Shown in pieces: positions 1 to 11,726 of a stretch of DNA of 64,000 nt. Location of the stretch: the NCBI GenBank assembly GCA_001414485.1, contig LLEY01000243.1, positions 1 through 64,000 on the forward strand, read 5' to 3'. The translations under genes were made by a program, and so were the position numbers. The first letter of the stretch is position 1; each line of letters starts with the position of its first letter. This DNA is from Calycina herbarum. Taxonomy: Eukaryota > Ascomycota > Leotiomycetes > Helotiales > Pezizellaceae. Under the pieces are notes generated by a model, which did not search any database, had not been told where the DNA came from, and saw only the letters and a list, made by a program, of their open reading frames with translations.

Positions 1-1442
1 AACGAGTAGTATAATTTGTTGATATAAATCGAATAGTCCGGCGTAGATCCCTCTTTCCTAGTCGCCTCCTTTGATACTGCTTCCCTTTCCATGTACGTCG
101 ACTTGTTCCGTCCTTGTAAATCCGCCTCGCAGTAGTTCTAGGAACCCCTAATTCTTTATGTATCCACCCCTACGATTTTCCGTCGCTTCGCGCTTGTCGT
201 ACTCTAGCCCTTTTCGGTGTGTGCTAATTATAACCAGGTTCGTGTATAGGGGAGGGGGAGAGGATTCGGTCTACCATTCTTAATTTAGAGAGTTTTGGAT
301 GAAAGGTTGAATTATGGTAGATTTTTGAAAAGAGAGTGTCGGAAATTAAGGTGGGGGGCAATCTCGCTTAGGTGTGCCACGAGCTGTGGCCCCAACTCTT
401 ACATTCGGGTGGGAGCGAACCGGTCGTTTTCAGCGATGTGTACAGCAAGGACAAAGAGAGAGAAGGAGAAAGCGGCGAAGAAGAAGTCCAAGCAATGCCA
501 ATTGCCTTCACGCATATAGAGAGAATGGATGACGGAGCCCCAGTTGAGTTCAAGATGAGAAGGTCAGGTGATGGTAGAGGGGACCCTCCTGATGGAAAAC
601 GTGCTCTCGTTGTTTTTGACAAGAGAGTTGCGTCGCCCGATGGCGTTGAAAGTGAAGACACAGAAGGCACATTGGAAGATGATGAAATTGTCCGCTCGGA
701 TGATGAGGCAGAAAATGTGGAAAGTTCTGGGAGCGAAAGATGGCGACCATTGAAGAGGGTTCGGATTTGATCCATCTTTCAGGACCTCGAACAGGAAGCG
801 ACTAGAGGAATGGCTGAGTGTCGGAGCGGACATGGAAAGGAAAGCTTTCGATGAAGTGATTTGCTCCTGTGTGCCTCAATAATTGAAGATAAATGTAACT
901 AGGGCCTTTGGCAACAAGAATTTTTGCGAAAGTCAAGGAAACCTGGAACAATGGGGAAGATAGCTGAACATAAATCATTGAATAGAAATTTCAGGACTCA
1001 AAATAAGCCAAATTTTCTTCCCGTATTGATCGTGGCTTCCATGCCACCTCGCTAGATTCCAACATCTGAACCTGGCATACCTTCAGCTTCATCGCTCTTG
1101 CCTTGATAATGAAGAGAGCAGTGATGGCGCATGGTCTCCAAGTCTGGGCCCAGAACACTAAAATTAAGGCTGCTCCCGGTGATGAACGAGCGTTGCTTAA
1201 TTCTTCTGGGTGGTGGCTCCTTCCTTCTGAGGTGTTCATCAGTTCTCGGGTCTTCAATCAGTGCAGTCTTTTAGAAAACCACTGATCGATCATTGATCTT
1301 CGAGTGCCAAATCACTTCTGCCAAAAAGGCCAATTGACCACCAAACCAAAAAAAGCCAATTCGAGATTCTTGTTCCAATATCCCATTGTTCAGTATTCCC
1401 AATAGCTTCACAACTATACGTGGTTCCATACAAGAAGAGCAA
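1..1442. other. left edge, no supported gene; acidic open frame at 372-770
   Basis: An open plus-strand frame of about 132 codons runs from 372 to 770. It is rich in Asp, Glu and Ser towards its end and finishes with a basic RVRI tail. Its only ATG lies well inside, at 495, so it could be a terminal exon of a gene whose first part I cannot define, or chance. The rest of 1-1442 shows no convincing coding frame, splice pair or repeat. Confidence that a real exon is present is low. Confidence 0.2.
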
Positions 1443-1896
1443 ATGGAATCAACAAGAACCGAGGAAGAAAATAGGAAGACCACTCACCTCCCAGGTAAGC
1501 TCTTTTCCTTTTTCTCATCTTCACAGCTATCTATACTAACCTAATTATGTAGATGGCACAAACATACCGATAAATCCAGAAGAAATCCGCCCTCCTGCCG
1601 ACGAAAACACAAGCCTCGAGACCAGAGAAGACCAAACACCCAGTGCCAATAACCCTCCTATCTCCACCACAAGTACCGAGACGGAAGCAATCATGCGATA
1701 CATACTCCTTCTCGAGCGAACTCAAACCCAACTCCAGAAAACCGAGCGAATCATGGACAAATTGAGTGGCCAACTTGGTAGCGCCATAGCTGTGACGGAG
1801 AACCAGGTCAAAAGTCGGAAGCCATTGTCGGAGAAGAGAGACGGAGGAAATGCTCCGGCTTTGGATGGTAGAGATGGGTTTGGTGGAAGAGATTGA
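1443..1896 (+). CDS. small hydrophilic protein of unknown function, two exons
   Basis: Exon 1 is 1443-1494 and exon 2 is 1553-1896. The 58-nt intron starts GTAAGC, has a ACTAACC branch site and ends TATGTAG. Joining the exons gives 131 residues starting MESTRTEEENRK. The first half is polar and Pro/Glu/Thr-rich. A short heptad-like helix (RYILLLERTQTQLQ, then KTERIMDKLSGQLG) around residues 65-92 could form a coiled coil. The tail is Gly/Asp-rich. The precise splice and unbroken frame across it support a real gene. I do not recognise the family. It sits about 0.95 kb upstream of the cyclin gene on the same strand. Confidence 0.55.
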
Positions 1897-2839
1897 TGAA
1901 TGAGTGTTTTTTATCAATGGTATTGTTGCTGTTTTGTTATTGTTTTCAGGGAGAGAAACCGGAAGAACTGGAACTTACAACACTCTTTGGCCTAATGATG
2001 TATGTTAGTTAGCACGGGGCCAGGATATCAAATTAGTATTATTCGGTTCCCCTTTTGATTTTGCTGCAAGCCAATTGCATTAGTACAAAATAGGTAGCTC
2101 AAGTTCCGTGGTACACCCATGCAGGCCACGGGGGCTAATGTCGTGTCACTACAACACTCACTTCCCTGAGACCACCGACGAAGGAGAGTGACTACAGACG
2201 AGAAATGAATCGAAATATCTACATAGTAAAATGGTTCATCGAGACACTTTCTTGTTGGTTGTAGCTACTTACTAGTCTAAAGTGAAGGATGCTTGCAATA
2301 CTCGGATAAACAATGTAATTGTCAAATTTAACGCTTATTCCAACGACGAAGAACCTCCCGGATCTTGAAGTTTCCCAAGTTGGCTGCTTGATGAGATTTG
2401 GCAACAGGTTGACAGCTTGCGTTGCGAAGCGAGTGGTCGTGAATTTGGTTTATCGGGATATAGTTGATCCAACCCGGCCCGGCGTACCAAAGAGGCTCCT
2501 GGTGCACTTCAGGCCATCGCCCTGCTATTCACCATCGGCACAATACTTCCAGTATAGCATAATTAATCCACCACCAGCCTCTCGTCTCCCCTCCAAGCTT
2601 TCACCTCATCCATGACCACCGTCGAGCAATACCGACCACACCGGCTCTTCTCAGATGCGCCTGTCCCTTCAAATGCTCGACGATCCCATCCCTCCTCCTC
2701 AACCGTAGCGCGTACTGTTACGAACATCCCACCCGCTGCCCCATCACCGCCGCCATTCGCAAGAAACTCTCCACCACAGAAATCAAATACAAATACAAAT
2801 ACAAATACAAATCTTCACGAACACGTCCCCGCATTCAAA
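1897..2839. other. intergenic and likely 5' leader of the cyclin gene
   Basis: No independent gene is visible. An in-frame upstream ATG at 2612 would add 76 residues to the cyclin, but that stretch is Pro/Ser-rich. It contains a simple AAATAC repeat (about 2787-2812, reading Asn-Thr) and looks more like a leader than conserved protein. Confidence 0.4.
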
Positions 2840-4345
2840 ATGGCTTCTGACGCCTCGAGTCAATGGCTCTTCTCCGACAAGGAGATACTGAATTCGCCTT
2901 CTGCCGCCCACGGAGTCCCGCCAGAACAAGAGCGCCTGGCGAGAGCGAAGGGGGCAGACTTCATACTGCACGCCGGCTGCATTCTCAAACTTCCACAGCT
3001 TACCATTGCGACGGCCAGTGTCTTTTTCCAGCGGTTTTATATGCGCGCCAGCATCGACCCAAAGAAAGGTCACCACCATTATGTACGTGCCCCTCAGACA
3101 TGCATCGCAGCGCGCCTTTTCTTCTGCGCCAAAAACTTCAACAAACATGCGACATGTTAAGAATTAGCTATCCAGCCTCGTCTCAAATTACACGTTTGCT
3201 AATGCCCAGTTCCTACACAGGTTATCGCAGCTACTGCGCTCTTCCTCGCCACCAAAACCGAAGAAACCTGTCGCAAAACAAAGGAAATCGTCATCGCATG
3301 CACGAAGACCGCCCAGAAGAACCCAAACCTAATGGTCGACGAGCAATCGAGCGAATACTGGAGATGGCGGGATAATATTCTTCTCTACGAGGAGATGCTT
3401 CTAGAACTGCTCACTTTTGACCTCGTCCTCGAATCACCACATAATACCTTGACCGGCTTTCTCAAAGAATTCGGCTTACTTGGAACCAACAATGATCTGC
3501 GAAATGCGGCCTGGTCATTTTTGAATGATGGAAGTCATACAACTCTATGTTTGTCACTGACATCGAGGGACATCGCAATTGCGGCTCTCTATTTCGGTGT
3601 TCAAATCGCTCAAACACAGATTCCTGATGATGAAAAGGGCAATCCTTGGTGGGAGAGATTAGGCGGGACAGTCGCCAACATCGTGAAAGGAGTTACGGTT
3701 GTGAGAAATTTTTACATGGAAAATCCTTTGCGAAGAAAGGCGAATGAGTGGGAAAAATCACCTATTTATAGGGCTGAGGATATAAACAGAAGTCGGCGAA
3801 GTCCAGAAATCGATACGCCCAGCCCGAGTCGCTCGCATATTATGGCACGAAATGGTAGCCAGCAAGAAAGCCAATCGAGTAATACAGGTGTGAACGGTGT
3901 AGGCAAATCGTCGAAACCGTCGAAACCACATGGTGTGATGGAAAGAACAACAAGCTCAAATGGGGTCGCAAAGAAAGAAGAATCCGACGAAGTATCAACG
4001 GATGTGAGGAAAGAGGCAAAGGAGTTACTCCAGAAGGCCGAGAAGGGTTCAGGCTCATCAGACGCTGTCCTCAAAGAGGCAGCAAATGAGCCCACGACTC
4101 ATGCCTCAGGTCGTACGTTTATGCAAATTGATTTTCTCGTCATTCAATTGCTAACAAAATCCACAGTTCCACAGCAAGGGCAGAAGCGAAAAGACAGTCC
4201 TAGCTCAGACGACTCGACGGCGAAGAGAATCAAGACAAACTCCGATCAATCGAATAATGGCGAGGAGAAGAATGCGGGTCTTCCAGCGGCGAATGGAGAT
4301 GCCGCCAAAGGAGAAGAAAGTGAGGAAGGGGAGTTGGAAGAATAA
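2840..4345 (+). CDS. cyclin of the Pch1 / cyclin K-T type (CDK9-like kinase partner)
   Basis: Exons are 2840-3082, 3221-4112 and 4167-4345, giving about 437 residues. The chosen ATG has a good context (CAAAATGG) and starts MASDASSQWLFS; the upstream ATG at 2612 would give 513. The two cyclin folds cover roughly residues 10-290. Visible motifs are RAKGADFI, FFQRFYMR, AATALFLATKTEET split exactly by intron 1, and LLTFDL. The tail is long, polar and Lys/Glu-rich, as in transcriptional cyclins. By family knowledge these partner a CDK9/Bur1-type kinase that phosphorylates the RNA polymerase II C-terminal domain in the nucleus. The second intron (54 nt) is a multiple of three with no stop, so its retention would give an 18-residue insertion. 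Cyclin identity is firm; the Pch1 subgroup is an inference. Confidence 0.85.
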
Positions 4346-6006
4346 AATTCTGATGAAGAAAGACAAGGGATATCTCGAATTTGATTTTCAGCGAGGAGTT
4401 CAGGGTTCTTATATCGATCATTGCCACAACCCAAGGAAAGGGAAATGCATGCGATGGGAATGATTTGGCGTTTGGGACAGGTATTAGAATTGTGTTGACC
4501 CTACATGTAGTTTTTGCTTTCAAGAGCTGGCTTGGTTTTGCTTTTGAAGCGAGCGAGCTTTGCAATATAATTGATTGATCCACGCAAGCCTCTTTCTAGT
4601 CCTCAAGATGGCCTTTTTCGGTTTCGATTTTAGCGGAAGTGAGCTAGTGGGCCATCAGGGAACCATTTACCGAAAAGGATTTCCTTTCAAGTTCCTCAAA
4701 CTTCGTTGTCTGTTTATTGTTTCGTATTTTCCAGGTCTTAACGCGTTCATTTCATTTCCATCCAGTTACATTTTCACATTTGCAGTGCTATTTACAGGTC
4801 AACTACAAATGCTGTACTTATCTGCGATCAGCTGAGGTCCATTTTTTCTTGTTTGCTATTCGTAGGTTGCCTACTGATAGCCCACACAGTGCCTTTCTGG
4901 TAAGATCTTACTATTTATGGACTAGCTAGGAGCAGCACCAAGACACCGGTCGCGAGAAGAGTGCAGGTCATCTCCCACACAGAGTTTGAGAGAGTGGGAG
5001 GAGAGGTATTCTATCCCTGGTTAGTTCTGAAACCCTCTCTAGTAAATTCAATATTGTACTCTCATCACTCCCAACACATTTGTTTCCCTCAACCTAAACT
5101 CCCTCGCCTAAAAACCCCCTTCATAAAGCACTCCCTCCGGTCCCCTCCACAATCCACGCACCCACCACTCTCGAAACACCCAGCTCTGCCACAAACAAGA
5201 ACACAGACCTTTTGTCCCCACTCATCAAAAACAGTCAAAGTCGCGATTCGCGATTGGGGCTCTATTTCTGTGACTGAAAATTCTAGGTAATGCATCACAG
5301 GAATGGTATCGAGACGAAATGCTGGATGAGGGAACTGTAATAGGGACTGTCAATCGTGTTATAGATGTGGCTATGGAGGTAGAAACGAAGGGGCTGGTTA
5401 TTTGGGTTTTGGTTGAAAGGGAGGAGAGAAATCAAGTATTTGAGGAGGGTTGCCAGGCGGGTGGTTATTGGAGAGGGCGGGAGTGGGATAAAGGGGATGT
5501 ATGGCGGGGGTGGAGTGGTTTGATCTTGGTAGTTGGGGTTGTCGAATTCCATTTGTCTTTCCTTTCTTTTTGAATTGGGTGGATGGCGAGTAGGTGGGTT
5601 GGTGGGTTGGGATTAGGAATCTCATTTTGAGAGATGCCGTGTTTTTCTCGATTCTCAAAAGTGCTGTTTAGAAGCTGTGTTTACTCGCAGTTTGTAGGCG
5701 AGTATTAAAACAAAGGCTTTGAAACTTTTACTCAACAATGGGGGGTGGTGGGTAAGAGTTCAAAACACTACAACTGTTCTTAGCGTGAGACAGGTAGTGA
5801 TGGTGCCATTGTCAAGTGTCTCTGCTTGAAATAACCAGCTATTGGTGATGGGAATGGGGACTGTTCTTTCCTTTCAGCGTTTCTAGCTGGACTGCAGGAT
5901 AAATTTCTCTGGACGTAGATGGCTTACAAGTGTTTGGTGAGGAAATATGAATCATAACAGTTTTCCATGTAGTAGTATTAAAAATGAACCTAGGCAACTT
6001 CTATGG
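4346..6006. other. intergenic, nothing recognised
   Basis: The short open frames on both strands have no conserved motifs, and no splice-joined model emerged. A low-complexity C-rich stretch at about 5080-5220 and its opposite strand produce Pro/Ser-rich shadow frames. This space separates the end of the cyclin gene from the end of the convergent small acidic gene. Confidence 0.4.
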
Positions 6007-6567
6007 TTATTCTTCTGCCGCCTTCTTTGCCGCATCTTCGGCGCAATCCTCTTCGGCTTCTGAATCATCATCTTCTGTTGCTGTATTGTCTTCCTCGTCC
6101 TTTGCTGATGCCGTTTCCGTGTCTTGTACCTCGATTTTTAATGTCGCTTTTTCAGTCTTCCACTCCGTAGCCGTGATCCTCCACCATTCAATTTCCGATT
6201 CGTGCTTTTCATCCTGGACAACACCTGCGGCATCGTAGTTCTCTTGCCTCGCGTCTTGGATACTATATCCTTAAACTTTAGCTCCCCTTTAACTAGTTGA
6301 TACCTAGAAAACAAGTTCCAGTGCTTCATACTTACGCAGCGGCTTGATTGAGTAGTGCTTCGACTGCTACTAAGATTTCATAGGCTCTGTCGAATTTCTC
6401 CTCGTTTGTTGTAGCTGTAATCATGAGTGTTAGTATTGGAGATCGGGAAAAATTGCAAAATAACATGAGAGTAAGTGTTGAGTACCTCGCGTATTTACTG
6501 CTTCGCCATAATCACTTACCAGACTCATATACGTCTTCTGCATTTTGTGAATATCGGATGAAGGCAT
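6007..6567 (-). CDS. small acidic protein, paralogous to the broken copy at 35.8-36.2 kb
   Basis: Three exons on the minus strand: 6567-6486, 6414-6336 and 6262-6007. Introns are 71 nt (GTACTC...TTACAG, with a CTAAC branch site) and 73 nt (GTAAGT...ATATAG). The product is about 138 residues starting MPSSDIHKMQ; a second in-frame ATG at 6543 would give 130. The core reads SDYGEAVNTRATTNEEK, then VEALLNQAAA and ARQENYDAAG. The tail is strongly acidic with many Ala (EEDNTATEDDDSEAEE). The sequence is predicted helical with no signal peptide or membrane segment. I do not recognise the family. A diverged copy with the same two intron positions lies at 35802-36174, which supports the exon model. 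Function unknown. Confidence 0.6.
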
Positions 6568-8045
6568 TCTTGTAGGCGACAGGGGGTAATATAAGTGGTA
6601 ATGTGATTAAAACAAAGTGCTGCAGTGGAGTTCTGTTATTTTGCTGGAGTTTGGAGGTTCTTATAGTAAGAGTTGGTTGGAGGCTGCGTTGTATCTCGGC
6701 AGGCTCAGTCATTTTGTTCCCGTCAATTAATTTCTATGCTTCTGCTTTATTGAAAGAATCTTCGTCGCAGCCAGCGATATCTTTACTCTTCGGGTAAGCT
6801 TTTTGTCAGAGTTTCTAAGTAGCATTTAGCTAACGTTCTTCTTCCCGCTTACCTACTTAGGATATATATGATAATGACTTAAGTTGCGGCCAAGCATGTG
6901 ATAAACGATTATAAACTAACAAAAAGATAAGTAAGATGTTGGCTTCAATCGCTTGGTATAGAAATAGCAAAAATTGAAGCAAATCGTGATTAGTTCTAGA
7001 TCGGCGAGTGAAAAACCAACAAGAGAATTGAGAAATATGGGACCTGTACAATTATAACTACCTATATTATTTTCTTAAACTTTGTATGAACAATGGAAAC
7101 TATCGTGAATCCAAAACGGATAAATATTTTCAATAAGCTTGGTTACAAGCCAGCCTATCAAGCTCAAAGGTGCTGTGTAAGTAGGAAATATTTTATACCC
7201 GATTTGCTTCCCCCAAACTCTTGTAACAAACGCTATCTGACAACCCAGTCCACTTTTTACAGAACGTTGTATTTCGGCAAGTTTAGCCTTTCAAATCTGT
7301 CGCTTGCTTCAATAAAAAGACTATGTTGTAGCCAGCGATATGGTTTTTTTGCTCTTCGGGTAAGCTTTTCATGGAAACTGCCTGTGAGAAACGCGGCCTC
7401 GGACTGCAACTCGGAACTTTGAACAGAACTCTTGTTTCCAATACACATGCCAAAGAACTTGCTACTACAGTGCATAAAAAGAATCTATGAACTTATCACA
7501 TAATAAGTCCTATGACAACTTTCTGTAATGTTGGGAATGAAACAAAGGTTAAGTGAGACCAACCGGTGCTGACTAGATGGTGGCTCTCTTGCAAACTTGC
7601 CTTTTTGGTAGTCATGATAATCGCAGAAAAGAAAACAATTTTCTCATACAACTCATACTAGTTCTGGTGATAGGTAACTTGTAACCGCACTAGCAAGAGC
7701 AAGAATGGATGGATTGAGTTCCAATGTATTCCTAGATGATTGATTTGTGTAATTTGAGTGCATTTTGGTTGGAGGCACTTTGCCAATTCTAAGTCATTGC
7801 AATTAATCCATGATTCCTCCAAGTCCAAAGGATGAAAGTGGCACATAGTTTGTTGATTATACAGTCTTATAATTAGTTTCCGAGAACACTCGTGAGTCTC
7901 ATGTTTTTGTAAGAATAATTAAAAGGACCCCGGTATAATTTTGCGTTCTAAGCTGTGAGATGCCTCAATTATTTTCAGTACCCCCTATCTGTATCAAGCC
8001 GCTCAACATCAAATCTACATATTCACAAACAATGCAAAGGCATTC
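6568..8045. other. gene-poor spacer with a short direct duplication
   Basis: No gene is supported. Segments 6740-6803 and 7303-7370 resemble each other: both run from a GCTT(T/C)-AATAAA-like stretch through AGCCAGCGATAT to CTCTTCGGGTAAGCTTTT. They look like a diverged direct repeat of about 65 bp. Other open frames here are short and AT-biased. Confidence 0.4.
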
Positions 8046-8164
8046 ACATACGACCATAGACTGAGGAGAATTGGGCATCCCGTCCGCTTTGCCATACACA
8101 AGCCTCAGATCGGCAGATTAGTAGTTGGGTGGGTGACCACCAGCGAATACCTGCTGTTGTATGT
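8046..8164 (+). rRNA. 5S ribosomal RNA gene
   Basis: The 119-nt segment starts ACATACGACCATA and ends TGTTGTATGT. These termini pair to form the 9-bp helix I of 5S rRNA. The internal promoter and loop sequences are clear: ATCCCGTCCGCT, then AAGCC, and the conserved box TAGTTGGGTGGGTGACCACC. A run of T residues directly after the end (from 8164) serves as the RNA polymerase III terminator. It is a lone, dispersed copy, as is common in filamentous ascomycetes. Small differences from the usual fungal sequence (for example GGGCATCCC where I expect GGGCTTCCC) could mark a variant or ageing copy. Confidence 0.93.
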
Positions 8165-8759
8165 TTTTAAATTTATTTTTTGCTTCCTTTTGCGACCCAA
8201 AGTGGTTAGGTCAACTGATATGCCCACCATCACATCGTCCAAATTTTTTTTTCAGTGGATAAGCCGCCACCCAGCCAGTGAGCTGCCAAAGTTACGTGCT
8301 CCTTTTCCTTCACTTCGTAGGAGTCTGTCTTTTTGCTCTGTTGGTATGAAGGAGAGAGCTGGAGGCTGTACTCGTACTGTATGACGTCTCTTTTTAGCCC
8401 CCAACACTGTTGATTGCTTAATATTGGATGCCAAAAGGAGAGTCACGAGTACGCTGAATTATGCAGAACGATTACCCGAATAGCTTACTACCATTTCAGC
8501 AATAAACATAGTAGAGAGTAAACCAACCAGCCCACCAATGAGTCAAAAAAGTGGAAGAAAGATTCATACATCTCCCACTACTTTTTAGAATCAGAGAACT
8601 AAAGTTTGGACCTTGGTAAGCAATGGTAAAGTAACTAGTTGCATCAGCATAAGTTTATAGCACTCTTTAGCAGCAGATATTAATCAAAACATTAGTGGGT
8701 GTCTCTTTGCTTTATCTGAAGTAATGACTCGGGGTTGAAATCTATACGACTTTCTTCGA
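8165..8759. other. spacer downstream of 5S gene, nothing recognised
   Basis: No coding frame of interest, no tRNA and no repeat ends were seen. The sequence becomes more AT-rich towards the transposon relic that follows. Confidence 0.35.
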
Positions 8760-9440
8760 ACGGATGTGTTCTATTATATTCCGCTATACGAGTTATTATG
8801 TAAGTAGACTAATCTATTCAAGTAATAAATTCTGGTTTCGCCAAACTAATAGATAAGCTAAATCAGGTGTCTAATAAGGCGACTTAATTAAAATTTACTT
8901 TTTTTCAAACTCTCTTTATATACTCTACGTGTCTTTATTACTTCTAGTTCTCTCTTTTCAAAGCTATTTCTACTTTATCTATCTAATAAAGAAGGATTTT
9001 TTTTATTAAAAAAAACTTAGATATAAGATTAGTATAAAGAATAGATACTTAGTAGTAATGTGTAAGTTTTTTTTCATATTTTATAAGGTCTTAGAAGTAG
9101 ATAAGTAGGCGAAAAGTAGGTAAAACAAAGTAGGTCGGTTAAAAAGAGAGAGAGATTAAAAAGGCTAAAGCAGTAGCTAGAGTAAAGAGAGTAAAGAAGA
9201 TAGTATATACTCCTTCTTAAAAGAAGCTAGCTAAGAAGGCAGAGGCTAAAAAAGAGGATAGAGAGAGAGTAAGACCTAGAGCTAGTTATAAGGTAAAAAA
9301 AGTAGACTAGAAATAGCTTTATTTTTATATATATATATTTTTTAGGGTGTTTAAATTTGCTCAACTTTTCTTAATTCACTAAATAGACTAGTAAAAATAA
9401 TCGTAGAATTAATTAGTCTATTATCTAAATAGATAGAAAT
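8760..9440. repeat. AT-rich degraded transposon relic
   Basis: Base composition shifts sharply to A and T, with TTAATTAA, TATATA and AATTAATT strings and many TA-type stops, in contrast to neighbouring gene sequence. Part of it (about 9130-9310, plus strand) still reads as a lysine/arginine-rich peptide with stops (for example KKLAKKAEAKKEDRE), like the basic tail of an old transposase or gag-like protein. No clear terminal repeats are left. The composition fits a repeat decayed by RIP-like mutation, which is an inference. Confidence 0.45.
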
Positions 9441-9633
9441 TTCCTAAATAGACGTCTACTTGTGCAATTTCTCGCATAGTGGAATACTATGGAAGAGATG
9501 GGTTTCATAAAGAAACCGACTAAACCTTAACGCCAATTTATTCAGAGACGGAAGTATCGCGTGGAGTTTCTTGGCAAAGCGTTGGACTAAAGATGCTCTT
9601 ACTGAGTTCTGGTATCTATGGAACAGATTCAAT

Positions 9634-11395
9634 TCAAACCTGTTCGGATTCTTGCTTGGGTTTGTACAACATAATTTTTTCGTGCATCTGTTTTGTTTGT
9701 CTACCGAAGGGTTGCTCACTAAAGAAAGCCAGAGAGCCCATCCTCAACGCAACCAGAAAGAAACCAAAACTCACGATATCAATCCACCTCGCCATCCACT
9801 TATCAACAGCATCATGAGACTCATCAACAGTCCCAGCTCAAGCATCAACTGCACGCACCACGTATTCCAGACTCAATAGCGGGTGCAATCCAAGCATATA
9901 TATGACCCGTGTGCTCGCCAACAAAAATCAACTATTTTGAAAGTTAGTTTCTATCTTCTCTACTTTTTAGAATCAGAGTAAGCAAGAGAGTTGATCTTTT
10001 CTCCAAGTGGCCCTTCATTTATAAGGAATGCGTAATTACACCTTTTCTCCGAGAATGTCCGATTCCTAGATTATCCAAACGTTCTCGGAATACCTAGAAT
10101 ATTTGCAGTAGGGAGAGGGGGGGTGTACATAGAACATAATTTGAAACTCTTACTCACACTACATATCATGTGTTTAAAATACTCAGGCATATAAAGTTCA
10201 TGCCGCCCAGCAGTTGGACTCGCCCACCCACCACTCGTATAAGGATCCTCAAGCCAACACTTGCGTCGATATTTTCCGGTGCAAAGTTCACGAATCTCCT
10301 CACCATAGATCTCAACCATGGCTTCGAGAACATATTGAACATGGTCTTCTTCGGAGACCGATATCCAACGGTTGGAAAAAATACCGAAACTAAAAGATGC
10401 AAGGATTGAAGCCGGACCAGTGCCATTGATGTATAAGATGGGTAGCAGATTTGGTCAATACCGGGTATGTCTGTAGATGTGGAGCAGCTTCCGTAGATTG
10501 GGTTCTCGTAGTGTTCCCCAAAACGGGTGGAGAATTCGAGGGTTACTTTACAAGCTGTACCCAGCGATTGCGTTCGTAAGAACGAGTGGGAGGGTGCTAG
10601 GCATTCTCCATTTTCGGAGAGCGGAGAAAGGTACAGCTATGATGGCATAGTCGTGTGAAGAAAACTGTAATTTCTGGGTTGTGGTACTGTCTCGCCATTG
10701 AAGTTGAAACTTCTCGGTTGCTTTATCGAACTTGATGCGCTCTAGCGATCGACCTAAAGTTGTGACGTTGTATACGATGGGATAGAATGTGAGCGGAAGG
10801 CGATTAAGCCCTGTTCAATTGGTTAGTAAAAACAAAGGAGAATATGAAGAGGTCAATAGAACCCTGATCCAAGCCTTCTCTGAACTTACCACCATCAATA
10901 GTCTTCATAGTCGCCCCAGAGAAAAACACGCTCTCATCAACGTATACCAGAAGGAACCAGTAGGCTCCCTACCAAAAGTAGTACTCAAATAATCAGCATC
11001 ATTAAGCAAGCTCTTCAGGAAATTAACCATGAAACCAACTCTGACCACTCATCGCCCTTCATTCCCTTTAAACCAGACTCAATCCACTGACTGTGTGCCT
11101 TGAATGAATTCGTGATAATCAATGACTGTATTTCAGGCGACAGGATAACTCGTGACAGCAGCAGCATGCCTTATCGAGAAGAGTGTGAGTGTTGTCTAAG
11201 ATGGTGTCGAAGAGGCGGAGGAAAGAAAAGCGATTAGATAGTTCTCGTTGTTCCAACCCTTTGATACAAGGTTAGATACTCTAGGACAAATAAACATGAT
11301 CGTTCTAGAAGGCCTTGAAATTGACCCAAGTCTTTGAGGAACTACTTAGATTGTAACTCCAAGCACGTTCCTGGTTCTATGTTCTCTCCGAAGTA
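9634..11395 (-). pseudogene. L-amino-acid oxidase-like flavoenzyme, broken and N-terminally truncated
   Basis: The minus strand carries successive pieces of one amine-oxidase family protein in different frames. From high to low coordinate they are: RVILSPEIQSLIITNSFKAH; WIESGLKGMKGDEWSELV ending in a stop near 11015; FFSGATMKTIDGG at an intact intron; LNRLPLTFYPIVYN; HDYAIIAVPFSALRKWRMP; a frame change near 10550; TRFGEHYENPIYGSCST; a frame change near 10430; INGTGPASILASF; CWLEDPYTSGGWASPTAGRH; IFVGEHTGHIYAWIAPAIES; and DKWMARW. This order matches fungal L-amino-acid oxidases, FAD enzymes that deaminate amino acids to keto acids with release of hydrogen peroxide. At least four frame breaks and the absence of a recognisable N-terminal FAD-binding motif show that the gene is dead. 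Confidence 0.85.
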
Positions 11396-11726
11396 TATTG
11401 CAGCGGTTAAGAGAAGGGGCAATGACATTATCGCCTCAGTCTAATCTACGAATCACTCGATTCGGTTGGTGGAATTTCCTCCATTTATTCGAGAATGTAT
11501 ACCCCACTGGAAGAACCACGCAAGCATCAAGCAAAAATGAAGAGAAGTTTTTAAAATCGAAGAAATTAAAAATCATGTATTATTCAATAAAACGTATCCG
11601 ATGTATAGTTTCTCACCAGAACCAGAAGGAAAAGCATGCAAGCACTCAAACAAACCCCCCAACACCACGCAAAAACAAAATCCAACCAACCCCATCATTC
11701 ACTAGACCTCAAACCTCAACCTCACT

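Noticed and set aside
2612..2839. 76-residue N-terminal extension of the cyclin
   Set aside because: The extension is Pro/Ser-rich with an Asn-Thr microsatellite, while the ATG at 2840 has a better context and directly precedes conserved sequence; kept as an alternative only.
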